Shown piece after piece: positions 1 through 13,257 of a stretch of 64,000 nucleotides of DNA. The notes below the pieces were generated by a model. The model was not told where the DNA came from, did no database searches, and saw only the letters and a program-made list of their open reading frames with translations. Each line of letters begins with the position of its first letter. Within the stretch, counting starts at the first letter, position 1. Position numbers and translations under genes: made by a program. Source of the DNA: Galdieria partita (Eukaryota; Rhodophyta; Bangiophyceae; Galdieriales; Galdieriaceae); the NCBI GenBank assembly GCA_025991245.1, contig BQMJ01000047.1, positions 124,001 to 188,000 on the forward strand. Direction: 5' to 3'.

Positions 1-992
1 GCTGCAGCATGACCTTGCATCGTTCGTTGCCAATGACCTCTCGAGTCCAGTTGCGCATCTTGTGGCTCAGAACCAATCGCCTGTATGAAAGCCTTTGTCA
101 CAATCCCCCTATCTCCATCACTCCATTCATACTCACCGTTGGATAAAATAAAATGTCTGCTCCTTGCAATGCCATGATTCGAGCACACTCAGGGAACCAC
201 TTGAAAACGTAAACTCACACAACGATCACTCTATCCACCTACCTGATCCCAACAAATACCAACTCCAATAACACCATATCGAGTTGAAAAACAGCGAAAT
301 CCTGTGTCACCAGGACAAAAGTAAAACTTTTCATAATATCCAGGACCTAACCCATGAGATATATTCTATCATAAAATAGATCATTCCGTACTTTCAGGAA
401 TATGCGACTTGCGATATATCCCAAGTTGGGAACCATCGGCATCAAAAACTATCACTGAATTGTAAAATACTTGACTAGACCAAAATACGAATCAACAGAA
501 ATAACTATACTACCAAACTCACTTGCAGCGTTCAAAAAAACTCACAGGAAGGACTACTCTCTGAAAACAGTACAATGAGAAAAGTCTCATACCCACCGGC
601 TCCAACAAAAACTTACCAACTCTTTAGCTAATGACTGAAACTCTGAAAGAAAACAGCTGTCCACTTGTTTGGATGAAATGGCCAACGAAAAGTATTCCTA
701 ATAAGCTCTAGTTGAACAGTTTCCACACACTTCTGACAACGTACTTCACATGGTTCTTGACAAAAGTATCGAGTTGAAAATAGTTCTTGTAATAATATAA
801 TGTTGGCACCAGCACTGGCAGCTTCTCCTACAACAATACTTTGAATCATAAAACACCGCTCGTCCTAAACATACCAATAAATCGCTTTGCTTTAGTAATA
901 TTTTCTTGAATATTCTCAGAACATGAAAACTGTATTGCTGCAACTACGACAGTTGCTGTTGTTGCTTGTTGGGAAGCCGCGGTCGTTTCCAT
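1..992 (-). CDS. N-carbamoylputrescine amidase (nitrilase superfamily), 3' part cut by window edge
   Basis: This enzyme hydrolyses N-carbamoylputrescine to putrescine, CO2 and ammonia in plant-type polyamine synthesis. The first exon begins at the ATG at 990-992 and reads VVVAAIQFSCSENIQENI. Splicing the 47-base intron at 828-874 gives a GEAASAGANIILLQELFS stretch with the catalytic Glu of the nitrilase fold. Further exons downstream on the minus strand encode FQSLAKEL, YYEKFYFCPGDTGF-like, GVGICWDQ (nucleophile Cys) and IGSEPQDAQLDSRGHW. This order and wording match the amidase rather than generic nitrilases. Several introns of about 45-50 bases interrupt the gene. The start follows the stop of the upstream membrane-protein gene by about 77 bases. 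The C-terminus lies outside the window. Confidence 0.88.
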
Positions 993-1068
993 CAATCGTA
1001 GCTTTGACAAAACAATATGTTTTATTCCATTCATGAAAATATTGAATAGACTAGCAATCATATTCCAT

Positions 1069-2071
1069 TTACAAAGCAACGGCACATAAAATGGAAAACA
1101 AAGATATACCACAATCCAAACCTAATCAATAAGAAGAGATATAATCTTTAATTCTATATCTTACTCACCTAAAGTAGCCCAAAAAATGGCTCCGGTATGA
1201 CAAGAACAACTATAGCCTTTGAAAGAACTTAAAACAGAGAGTAATTCTCCAGTAGAAGGACATTGACTGGTATTCACAGACAACAGACTATTTGCATCAT
1301 TGACAATACAAGCGACTGAGAGTGCCAATATGGCAGCAAAGACAGGCAAATAGATTTGTCTCGTAAGCTTTTTGTTTAAACGACCAACTCCTCCTGCCCA
1401 TACAAAGGCTGCCACAACTCCCAAACAACTAACTGTTAGCCTTAAGCCACTATTCTTAACAGGCCAACCTCCTTTGGTGTAATGAATAGGAACTTGATGA
1501 GTTTTGAAGTCAAAAGCTGGGGGAAAAGATACAGATGACGGAACTTGTATTCCTTTCTTCACTGAACAAATGCTGGGTTGTTCTCCCAAAGCAGTAGCTG
1601 TCCACCTTGGAGTCCGTTTTAGTTTTCCGAAAACCGCTATGAACGATTAGGTTCTTACCAAGCACTCCAAACCAGTACACAAGTACAAAGAAACTACAAA
1701 GCAGAGTCATTATCAGTTGAAATGCTCAAAGAAATACCAACCGTCAAAGTCACAAATAAACTGGAGAAAACTTCATCCTTCCAACGAACAAATTCTTCTT
1801 TAGTTCTTCCATTCTCCTCGCTGTTTTGTGTGTTGGTATAGTCGTTACGAAAGCTTTGTGCTAGTACAGGACTATGTATCGTGACGTTTTCATTCACAGG
1901 ATAAAGTCTTGGGTCCACAAAACTCTTATTTGGTGGAACATTAACGTGTATCCTGTTCCATTCTGGGTTTTGTTGGTTACTCCTTGATAGGTTGGTATTG
2001 TAAGAGTCTGAAAAACTTTCAGCAGGAGCACTTGGTTCAAAACCTGGATGGGTTTGGTAGCTGGAATACAT
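1069..2071 (-). CDS. Conserved hypothetical protein with four predicted membrane segments
   Basis: I do not recognise the family. The first exon starts at the ATG at 2071 and encodes a soluble, Ser/Asn/Pro-rich N-terminus of about 110 residues that ends in a hydrophobic stretch. Later exons encode membrane-like segments including LTVSCLGVVAAFVWAGGV and YLPVFAAILALSVACIV. A final 47-base intron with donor GTGAGT joins a last exon ending in SLFSILCAVAL and a TAA at 1069-1071. The layout, a cytosolic tail followed by four helices with a Cys-containing loop between the last two, resembles MARVEL or tetraspan membrane proteins, but I see no diagnostic motif. The first splice junction, near 1740-1690, is not certain in phase. 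Confidence 0.6.
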
Positions 2072-2753
2072 TCATCAAAGAGTCAACAAGTGACCAACCC
2101 TTTTCTTGAATTAGACAACACATCACTCCACATGCGGTGTTTCATATTGTGACATTTTCATAGGAAAAGTAATGTCTACCTAACAAGTAATCCTAATAGA
2201 AAACTTGGTGCATTTGTATTATTCTAGACAGTATTCCAGTGAAAGTGGACATATATGCCCAAAGAAACTTTGATAATCTATACGAGAGACTCTCGAATAG
2301 TCATAACAAGAGAATATTTGATCTGTTTGAGTTTTCATTCTGGATCACTTTTTTCAAGTGACTAAAACATACTGGGTAAATATTCTATCCACAAAACACA
2401 CAACACTACTTTAAATAGTCTTTTATTTGCTCTTATTTCCTATGTTCCCTTTAAATAGTGGGCAAAGCTAAAGACTACATAGTCTATATACCAAAGTCAT
2501 CCTATTGAGGTACTTGTCAAATCACTCCCACATAGACACGAGCCACGTTACGCTTTCCTTCACATGAAAATTACATTGCACGAGTCCCCTCATCAGATCG
2601 GCTTCGGTTGCATCTTTTGAGTAAATCACTTGTGAATGGCACGCATCGATTCTATTGGAATCCTCCAAATCAAATCGAAGGAATCAGATTGGACCAAGTA
2701 AAGCCATTATCGTTTGACAACTTTATTTTTCATTTGGAGAGAACAAAGTTGGC
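2072..2753. other. Divergent intergenic region
   Basis: About 680 bases separate the divergent membrane-protein and MYB genes. I see AT-rich sequence with no convincing open reading frame. It presumably holds the promoters of both genes. Confidence 0.5.
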
Positions 2754-3680
2754 ATGAGTAGATACTGGACTGTAGAGGAACATGAAAGATTCTTGGAAGC
2801 TAGAAAGATATACGGTAGGAAAGATACAAAATCTATTGCAGAATATGTGGGTACTAGAACGGTGACCCAAGTGAGAACGCATACGTAAGTTGGTCAAGTG
2901 AGATTCCATTCACACTGAAACTCGTCTAGTCAAAAGTATGAAAGAAGATTAGAACTGGCAAGAAGAACAGGAGGTCCTGGTTTTAGAGTTCGGTCAAAAA
3001 GGAAGATGGAATACGAGTGGAAGAGTAAAGGCCCTAAGAAGATAACAGTAAGAACTGAACAGGATAGTTCTGTAAGTTCTACGAGTAGCAATGTTTCTGT
3101 AACCAAGAACAATAGAGAAGCTCCACGATGTCATATGGATACACAGAGTCCATACTCTATTCAACAAACACACATATACTCGGATTATAATCTCTCGGAT
3201 GCGTATTCTGTAAAACTCCAGGATACGGAGTTGTATAGTGATGATTATATGGGTTTTCCCAGCAAGTCAGGCGAAGCAGTGAATATTGAGCCTACAGATA
3301 CTTGTACTAGATCATGGAATGACTCGGTCAAGAGTGATTGTCCTTACAATGCCAATTTGCACTCATTGTATTCGAATCTTCCATTTTGGCAAAATGTAAT
3401 AGCAAAGTCCTCTTGGGGGTTACATCGGGCTGAAATATCTTCTCAAAGTTGGGGGTTGGAAAGGGAAGAAGGGTGTATAGAAAGTTTCAACAATGTGGAT
3501 AGTGATGATGGTTTGTGTAAAGAAGACAATGTATTGGACGTTGACAACATTGAAAGTACGGAAGATTTAGAAACGGCATTGATGGAATACTTTCAGAGGA
3601 AACCCATTTTTACTTCATTGAATGAGACAGGTACTTGTAAGTTGTTAGGATCCAGCACTCCTTGTTCTTTTAGAATATAA
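2754..3680 (+). CDS. Single-repeat MYB/SANT (SHAQKY-like) transcription factor
   Basis: This is probably a nuclear DNA-binding regulator. The start at 2754 gives SRYWTVEEHERFLEARKIYG, the first helix of a SANT/MYB repeat. After a 45-base intron at 2885-2929 the reading continues as RTHTQKYERR, which corresponds to the SHAQKYF signature that follows the third helix in the 1R-MYB class of plants and algae. A basic patch, RVRSKRKMEYEWKSKG, follows and may be a nuclear signal. The remaining 200 residues or so are Ser/Asp-rich, without further domains, and acidic near the C-terminus, as expected for an activation region. Targets are unknown. The gene lies next to glutamate dehydrogenase on the same strand, with 380 bases between them. 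Confidence 0.82.
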
Positions 3681-4060
3681 GAGTCAGTATATGCAAAATG
3701 GTTATGATTGATCTCGGGAATGGACACAAGTTTTCGTTGGCTTTTTTGGATCTTGTAAAGAAATGATTGTTTGCTTTGTCTTGTATTATCCATCGTTTTC
3801 AATACGAGAGATTGATATAAATGTATTTTGAGTTGTCTCTTTTTGAAAACTGGTTTCAAAGAATATTTACAATGCTTTTGGAACGAGTTGATTTCTCTTC
3901 TTCTATAACAGTGACTATCGGAACAATCTTCAATAAGGAGGCTTTAAAGTATCTTACAACGTTCTTTGACACGCGATGGATGAAATTGTCCACGTACTTT
4001 GAAATGAGCGTCCCTTGGAAAAGCGTTCTCGACGCAATTTGATATTTTGGGGAGTTGAAA
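3681..4060. other. Intergenic region upstream of glutamate dehydrogenase
   Basis: This 380-base spacer follows the MYB gene. The open frames in it are short and show no family resemblance. I infer a 3' end and the GDH promoter. Confidence 0.45.
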
Positions 4061-6254
<2,194 letters not shown>

Positions 6255-6397
6255 TAACTGTTTTGATTCTCAACCGTTTGCTTGCAAAATGTTGAAACAA
6301 TAAACTTTGTTAAAATATTTTCTTGGGTCAGGTTAGACTGGGACATTCTCATACACAAATGTTTCCCACTCGATTGTAAAAATCCACAGATCCAATT

Positions 6398-7168
6398 ATG
6401 GGACTTGCTGGCTCCAAATTGCAAGGTAGCTATCTTCTTTCAAGTTGTGTCAACCGTTTATCTTGTTCCTAGACCAAATACTGGAACTCCGACTTGCGGA
6501 AAAACAGTTGGGCAGAGCTGCTAAAAAGTGCCAAAAGAATATTCAAGTGGAGAAAAAAAAGTGCAAAGAGGTAACGTGGAGTAAAAGATGGTTCCCTTTG
6601 TGTCCACTCAAATACTCTTCAAGGCTTTGGAAAAAGGGAATCATGATGGTGCGCGAATATTTGCGGAAAACGCTATAAGAAATGAAAAGCAATCTTTGGC
6701 CTATTTTAGGTAACTTTGTGGATAACCTACGCTTCTTGCATTGTTGTTTACCTCCCAACAAGGTTACAGTCCCGAGTCGATGCGGTGGTGTCCAAGTTGG
6801 AGGCCCATCACAAGATGCAAACGACTACCAATAGCATACGAGATATCACTTTTAGTTTGGACAAGGCTCTTCAATCCATGAACATTGAACAAATATCACA
6901 AGTGATGGACAAATTTGAAAGTCAATTCGAAGATATCGATTTGCGAGCACAATATGTCGATGGAGCCATTTCACAAACCACTGCACTAGCAACACCTAGT
7001 GACCAAGTGGATGCATTGTTACAAAAGGTTGCCGATGAAAATGGATTAGAATTGGCAGACACATTGGACGGTTTGATCCCAGTCAATCAACTGCCTGGAG
7101 AGAAACAAAAACAACAGCGTCCCGATGACTTGGAAGCAAGATTTGCAGCTCTGAGTTCGCAAAAGTAA
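6398..7168 (+). CDS. ESCRT-III subunit CHMP1/Did2
   Basis: CHMP1 is a late ESCRT-III protein that recruits the Vps4 ATPase during multivesicular-body sorting and membrane scission. The short first exon MGLAGSKLQ (ATG 6398) splices over a 47-base intron to ILELRLAEKQLGRAAKKCQK, the basic first helix of the Snf7 fold. Two more introns separate GARIFAENAIRNEKQSL and YFRLQSRVDAVVSKLEAH. The last exon carries helices with a conserved VMDKFESQFEDIDLRA. It ends in DDLEARFAALSSQK, a MIM1 motif of the kind that binds the MIT domain of Vps4. The length, about 200 residues, fits the family. Confidence 0.92.
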
Positions 7169-7302
7169 CCCTCTTTTACAACTCATGGATCATCTTCATA
7201 CTGTTTTGGCTTGTTTATAAAGTTTTTCTATATACTCGATTCCATTTACACAAGGTCTATATTGCAATCGTCTAAAATTTTTGACACAAGCACGTGACAA
7301 TT

Positions 7303-8628
7303 CTATGCTAGTCGAGTTATTGTCAACGTGTTTTTCGCTCCACTCAAACGGTGCCAACGACCCAGTCGGTGTTCTTGACCTTGTACAGAAGCTAAAACTC
7401 TTTTCGAAGAACCAAACTGCAAACCATTCACGTATCCAGGTGCATCTATACAATTGACAAATTCTAAAAAGTTCTCCGTACATTTCCACAACATGATATG
7501 TCCATCCGCAGAACCCGATGCAGCCAAATCACTACGAAAAATCGAAGCAACCGATGTAACCCATAAAGGTGACGAAGAAATTGGACTTGGATGACTATCT
7601 CTCTTTCTTCTCTTCTCATCATGGGCATCATGAATATATAAAACAGGTTTCCGTTTCAACCGACTCCACAGAGCAAGGGAACCATCTTCTGAACCAGAAA
7701 CAAACTGATTACCGGTTACAAACGTTACGCAATCAATCGACGCATTATGACCTCTAAATATAAGTTGCGAATCTTCATAGACTTTCCAAAGACGAACAGT
7801 ACGATCACTACCACCAGTAAGTGCCAACCCAGATGCTATGGAACTGATACCAGCTACTGAAGATTCATGACCAAATAAATTATCCACATAAAGAAAATTG
7901 GATAGATTCCAAACTTTCACACTCCTATCCACAGAGCAAGAATACAAATCTGAAGAATGGGGGCCACATACAACTCCAGTTACAGCATCCCGATGACCTT
8001 TCATAGAAGTTACCAAGTGTCTAGTTCGAAGATCCCAAACTTTGATATATTTGTCTGCACCACCCGAAAACGCCAACTTTCCATCCTCTGCTATGCAACA
8101 ACAAAGAACGTGGCCATGATGTCCTTTCGATATACCTGGATCTTCACCAGACCGAATACCTAAGAAACTGTGCACTTTTTTGTTCTTCTCCACATCAAAA
8201 ATATTAACCGACTGATCCTTTGAACCTACAACTGCAACTCGTTCATCACTTGATAGTGCGATGCAGGTAGGGCTTAGTCTACTGCAACGAACTCGTTGAG
8301 AAATGAAACCTTGCGAATGAACTTCGCGAACGCTATCAGCAACTTGAATGAGATTCTCTCCTTTCGATTCTAAAGCATCTCGAATAAGATTCGACTCTGT
8401 CTCATCGCTACTACTTTCTTCGTCATCCGATAAGTTTACGCTTTCACCAGCCTCTAAACTCGGGTAGTACGAGCGAGATAGACCTATAGAACTTTCTGCT
8501 CGTTCTAGACGCTTCTTTTCGGTATTATCCCCATATTCTACTTCGCTATCGGACTCTTCTGAAAGTAAAAAGTCATCAACACCGTCATCGCTTTCGTGTA
8601 ACGGCGATTTCCTTTGGCGCTTCACCAT
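7303..8628 (-). CDS. RRP9: U3 snoRNP WD-repeat protein RRP9 (U3-55K)
   Basis: This nucleolar protein is a specific component of the U3 snoRNP, which guides early cleavages of pre-18S rRNA. The start ATG is at 8626-8628; a GTG codon just upstream is not a normal eukaryotic start. The N-terminal 100 residues are acidic and Ser-rich with a basic KRQRK cluster. About six WD repeats follow, for example GGADKYIKVWDLRTRHL and GHRDAVTGVVCG. The C-terminal signature VNGLQFGSSKRVLASVQGQE followed by HRLGRW is specific to the RRP9 family. It ends close behind the convergent CHMP1 gene (135 bases). It has a single exon. Confidence 0.9.
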   Translation of the reverse strand: MVKRQRKSPLHESDDGVDDFLLSEESDSEVEYGDNTEKKRLERAESSIGLSRSYYPSLEAGESVNLSDDEESSSDETESNLIRDALESKGENLIQVADSVREVHSQGFISQRVRCSRLSPTCIALSSDERVAVVGSKDQSVNIFDVEKNKKVHSFLGIRSGEDPGISKGHHGHVLCCCIAEDGKLAFSGGADKYIKVWDLRTRHLVTSMKGHRDAVTGVVCGPHSSDLYSCSVDRSVKVWNLSNFLYVDNLFGHESSVAGISSIASGLALTGGSDRTVRLWKVYEDSQLIFRGHNASIDCVTFVTGNQFVSGSEDGSLALWSRLKRKPVLYIHDAHDEKRRKRDSHPSPISSSPLWVTSVASIFRSDLAASGSADGHIMLWKCTENFLEFVNCIDAPGYVNGLQFGSSKRVLASVQGQEHRLGRWHRLSGAKNTLTITRLA

Positions 8629-9436
8629 CACAGTTAAATAAAATTGCTTTCAGTTTGAGTGGGGCAATTCAGTGATAGGATAACAAATCACCCTACTCTT
8701 AACTTGAAAGTTGCGGTTGAAGTGTATTCGTGAATGTCCTTGATTTTACTTGTTTGATTTGTTTGCTTCAGCAACACCATGATTATAGCAAAATATTAGA
8801 AAATTCAAGAAAAACAAACGACACGTGTTGAGAGATCGATTTCTAAAAAGTTAGCAAAGATATCCTGGCTTATATGCAATTTTGAAGTAGCTTTATATCT
8901 ATAACAAGCATGGGACATATTTCCTAGTTAAGTACTAAGCCTAAATCAAAAGAAAAGATTGGCGTAAAAGGATCAAATTTGCTGGCATTCTCCAAAGATA
9001 AATTTCAAACCTAAAAAATTAAAAACAGAGAATATGCAGATATGATCCAAGGTATTGAAACTCCTAAACCTAATTACAGAAGAAATTTAAGAATAAAACC
9101 AATAATATAAAGAAAATTAAATTATTTTAAAGACAGTAGATGACAAAAGAAAAGACCAGAAAGACTCAAGAAACCGTACAAAGCACTGTCTTTAGTTTAA
9201 TTTATGCATTAAAATTAATTAATATTTTAAACTTGTGCTTTAAACAAAAGAGAGATTATTTATAGTTTCAAAAAATTTTGTTTAATGGCATTGGCGACGA
9301 TCAATCCCGATTCACAACTGTACAACATTACCAAAATTTGCAAAAGTAGTCAACTGCGGTGTTCGGAAATCATTTTATTAAACGACAAAAGGGCTTTCAG
9401 TGTTTTCAAAAGTTTTAGCAATCGTGATTTTTGTGG
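8629..9436. other. AT-rich intergenic region
   Basis: About 800 bases lie between the start of RRP9 and the stop of the asparaginase gene. The centre, near 9000-9280, is very rich in A and T with runs of TTAATTAATATT type. No reading frame resembles a protein I know. It probably holds the RRP9 promoter and the asparaginase 3' end. Confidence 0.45.
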
Positions 9437-10758
9437 TCATACATCATGCCATATTCTATGTCCCTTTGTTCCGGAAGAGTCTGCAAATGCGTGGAACATC
9501 CCAAGGGAATTAAAATCAACAACAATTTCGGCTGATGGAGATACAGCAATAATGCCACCATCTTCAGGTTTTAAACGGTTATGTACCAACTCGTACACTG
9601 CGTCCTTTAGGCTGAGTTTACCTACCTAAAACGAGAATTCAATTTATTCAATCACCAGGATTGTTGTTCTAACCTCCATTGCTGTCGAGACGAAACCTGC
9701 AGCATTGTTTCTTAAAAATTCTTCACCGTGTCCAGTACAGCTGAAGGCACCACTTTTATTGGATGCATAACTACCTGCACCAATAACTGGTGTGTCACCT
9801 GTGCTTCGAATTAGCTCATTGTTGATTTCAACTGATAAAAAACCCACCAATGCGACCTGACCATTTTCTCGTCTTACCACCTGTTGAGGTGGCGCAAGCA
9901 ACGTTCCCATAAATGTCACAAGCCACTGCACCTACTGTGCCCTTCTCATCACCACCTGCTCCCGGCTCTAAAAAAAGAAGTCATTCCGAGTTTAGTGTTT
10001 TCATGAAATCCCCATTTCACGTTTTATTATTACCCTTATAAGGAAACGCATTGGCTGAATGGTCAATGAGGTTTGATTGATTGGCAGCCGTTGCTTCTTG
10101 AAATTGTTTCATTCTTCGCTCTGTAATAAAATAAGCGTTGGAAACTCTTTCGATTGCCTTCGGAAACTTGTCCGCGAACTTCTCAGCAGCCTATTTCATA
10201 AGATTAACCAAACATGTTTTTAGATGTTTATCCATTTCGCCACCTCGAAACCTAGAAATATATGCGGTGTCTCCTGCATAACGAGACGAGCAAGCTTCAC
10301 AGGATTTTTTACAGTTCTCAAACCACAAACTGCACCACATCTTAAATCCTTGCCTGATTCGTAGTTCAGAAACGAAACTCGAAAGAACATCAGTTTCTCA
10401 CCTTCCATAACGCTAGCTTCCAATTCTGCCACACCATCTTCCGTTAGAACCGAGCCACGGCCAGCGTTGAAGAGTTCATTGTCCTCCAGTGATTCAACAG
10501 CGTCAACTACTGCTTCAAGAGCTAAACAAACGAAACTCCGTCAGACAATCCAGAAGAATACTTTCTAGTTAATCTCTTACCACTACCCTCGGATGACAAT
10601 CGTTTTACTCCACAACCTGAAAATATACTATAGAAAAAAATTGTAGAATAAGATGATGCGCGCTTACTCAAAGCAGCGTCGAGCCCTTCTATATAAGGTA
10701 AGGTGTCAATACTTTTCGAAACCACTCCAGCTCCACCATGTACAGCAACAGCCCACAT
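9437..10758 (-). CDS. Isoaspartyl peptidase / L-asparaginase (Ntn-hydrolase, type 2)
   Basis: This enzyme class hydrolyses isoaspartyl dipeptides and asparagine after autocleavage. The first exon reads [15 protein letters not shown], the usual N-terminus. Spliced exons give [36 protein letters not shown] and [18 protein letters not shown], where the Thr of GTVGAVA is the autoprocessing nucleophile. These are followed by [29 protein letters not shown] and [14 protein letters not shown]. Seven short introns are needed; the one before GDTPVIGAG removes a stretch that would otherwise be open. The stop is TGA at 9437-9439. All landmark residues of the family are present. It should release aspartate and ammonia in the same nitrogen theme as its neighbours. 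Confidence 0.9.
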
Positions 10759-11756
10759 TCTTTACAAAATCCTTAAATGATCCGTCCTGTAGACTTCGCG
10801 AGTCTGGCCGTTGGGTTCCACACACGTTGGCTTACTCGATACGTGAGACTCTGCTTGGAATTCCCTCTTAAAGTATTTGTTTGCTTTTCGGTCACTGTTT
10901 AGGGTTACTTGAATATTATTGTTCAGCGATGCCGTTTTTTTATACAAGTACGCTCTCCTACTCTTTAGCCTGTTGGAAATAGTGTTCTCGAAAGCAGAAA
11001 TTCTAAGCAACTCGTATCGTAGACTTGGTGGAAAAGCGACTGAAGCAATACGAGCGGTGGGTGTGGGATAACTCACAAGAGAAGGAGGAACTATTATTTA
11101 TTTGTTATGCTAAGATTTCTTAAAGATAACAAAGGAAGCTAGTACTCAAAGAAGGGCCGTTGTAATGTTGCTTGGCTAGGACTTATACCAAGACCTTGCA
11201 AGTATCTTGCCAACCCTTATGTTGTACTTGGCTTTACTTTCAACCATCTGCTATTAGCTTTCCTGCGTTTATTAATCCTCTTAAGGAGAGTTGCGACTCT
11301 ACTTGTGTACGCATGTAGACAATGAAGTACCTCAAGTTCTCTATAATCGACAAACAACGATCCTCTGCTTAGAGAAACAAAACAGACAAGTGTCACTGCT
11401 ATATACTACTCGAGTCTATCCAGAAACTTTTTTTGTATTTCGAATATAACGGATTCATTTTGTGAGAAAGCTTTTCATCGCGTTATGACTGTGAACTTTG
11501 AGTTGCACTTTGCTGTGGAATTCTCATCTGACAGAATTCCAGCTGTGACATCGGACCAACGAAACGGCCTTAGAAGCTGCCGATGAATTGGCCGAACCAA
11601 CTTCCATCGTCTTGCTTCCACTCAATCGCTTCTTATTGGCCAGATCAGTGCGGTCCAAGGGCTTGATGCAATTTTTTAAGCAGCGGTCGCTCCTGCATTG
11701 ACAATATTTTTGTTTGGAAGCATAATCTGTAGTTGTAAGAGTTTTGCTGAGAAGCA
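10759..11756. other. Intergenic region between asparaginase and amino-acid permease
   Basis: About 1 kb separates two divergent genes. A minus-strand frame of 104 codons at 10762-11076 begins with ATG and stops just before the asparaginase start. It is basic and of no known family, so it could be an upstream ORF or a chance frame. The rest shows nothing I can name. Promoters of both amino-acid genes should lie here. Confidence 0.4.
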
Positions 11757-13178
11757 ATGGAATACGTCAAGAACAAGCCACTTGAATCAATTGACGTAGA
11801 TGAATACCAGAATGACATAGACTCTGAAAGAACTTCATTCGAGAAGAGTTTTGAAGAAGCTATGAAAGAATCATTTGACCTGAGTGGAAGGCGTTCGTCT
11901 TCTTATGACCCTAATGATCCTGATAAAGAATATGTACCACCAAGAAAGCTTGGTTGGTTTATGTTATTTTTCCTTATGTGTGGATATATGGTTGGTGTTG
12001 GTGTATTGTCTATTCCTAGTGCATTTGAAACACTTGGTTGGATTGGAGGAGTTTTTGTATTAACTTCAGCATATCTTATTACTACGGCAACTGGATACTT
12101 TTTATATTATATGGCTAAGAGATATCCAACAGTTCGAAGTTATGCAGCGATGAGTCGGAGATTATGGGGAAAGCCTGCAATGTATTTTACTGCAACTATT
12201 GCCTACTCTTATTTCTTTGGTCTTGTTACTTCAGACTTGTTGACTGCCACTTTGACTTGGAAGAATATGTTGAACAAATATCATATTTGCACCGTTGTAT
12301 TCTTTGTCATTTCTTACGCTATGATTTGGATTACTGGGCAAGCCAGGAGTCTTTTTGAGGTATCCTATATAGTTCTTATTGCTATTATTTTTATATTGGT
12401 ACCTATTGTTATTGTCTGTGCAAAATCTCCTTCGATTGGTGACGGATTGGGCAAGACCTATGCTACTTCAGATACTTCATTCTATCAAGGTCTTACAGCC
12501 AGTATGGATATTATATTTGCTTTTACTGGTCATATGATTTATTTTGAGTTTATGGCAGAACTGAAAAATGTGGATGACTTTCGTATTTCTTTGTGGCTTT
12601 CTCAGACATTTAGTTATGCCTGTTATTTGACATTGGCAGCCGTTGCCTATTATTATTTGGGACATACTGGAAAGATGGAGAGTCCTGTGACTCTTGTTAT
12701 CAAACATGGTGCAATTCATTATGTGAATGATGTTTTTCTTGTGATTCATGTGACTATTACTTGTACTATTGCTGGTAATGTTTTAAGTCGAGTAGTTCAA
12801 TGGACTTTTCAGCCTTTATTGGTGGGAGGTTTGCGCAAGTTTAAAGATACTGGATTGGCGAATCGACTATGGTGGTTTCTATGGACAGGAGTTACTTATG
12901 GAGCTTCCTTTGTAGTTGCTGGTCTCATTCCTTTCTTCTCATCTTTTATTGGAATAATGACTTCTTTGTTTTCTTCTTTTTTAACTTTTATCGTTCCAAG
13001 TGCTTACTATTTTTGGGAGTTTTGGCATGAAACACGTTGGTATCAAAAGCTGCTTCCTTTGTTGTGTTTTATAGTTGGTTTTCTGATTCTGACGCTTGGA
13101 AGTTATGGTACTTTTAGAAGTTTGGTAGTAGCAATTGAACATTCAGAAAAGCCTTTTAGTTGTCATCGTAAATATTAA
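11757..13178 (+). CDS. Amino-acid permease, AAAP (Aa_trans) family
   Basis: This is a 473-residue integral membrane transporter that probably moves neutral or broad-range amino acids with protons. The soluble N-terminus of about 60 residues is acidic. The first helix, with GYMVGVGVLSIPSAFETLGW, has the Gly-rich signature of the AAAP family. About ten more hydrophobic segments follow, including TATGYFLYYMAKRYP, a helix pair near residues 190-220 and a C-terminal block ending at GFLILTLGSYGTFRSL. It has a single exon, and length and helix count fit the family. It lies head to tail with the aromatic amino-acid hydroxylase 80 bases downstream. Substrate specificity cannot be read from the sequence. 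Confidence 0.88.
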   Translation: MEYVKNKPLESIDVDEYQNDIDSERTSFEKSFEEAMKESFDLSGRRSSSYDPNDPDKEYVPPRKLGWFMLFFLMCGYMVGVGVLSIPSAFETLGWIGGVFVLTSAYLITTATGYFLYYMAKRYPTVRSYAAMSRRLWGKPAMYFTATIAYSYFFGLVTSDLLTATLTWKNMLNKYHICTVVFFVISYAMIWITGQARSLFEVSYIVLIAIIFILVPIVIVCAKSPSIGDGLGKTYATSDTSFYQGLTASMDIIFAFTGHMIYFEFMAELKNVDDFRISLWLSQTFSYACYLTLAAVAYYYLGHTGKMESPVTLVIKHGAIHYVNDVFLVIHVTITCTIAGNVLSRVVQWTFQPLLVGGLRKFKDTGLANRLWWFLWTGVTYGASFVVAGLIPFFSSFIGIMTSLFSSFLTFIVPSAYYFWEFWHETRWYQKLLPLLCFIVGFLILTLGSYGTFRSLVVAIEHSEKPFSCHRKY

Positions 13179-13257
13179 AATGTGTTGTTACCAATACTTG
13201 AAAGCTGGTGCCATTCCATGTTTGTCCCGTTGACATTCCACATTCCTTGTTGAAAAC

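Noticed and set aside
10762-11076. 104-codon minus-strand frame upstream of the asparaginase gene
   Set aside because: It has an ATG but no family resemblance, and no splice is needed to explain the asparaginase start. Kept only as a note in the intergenic entry.
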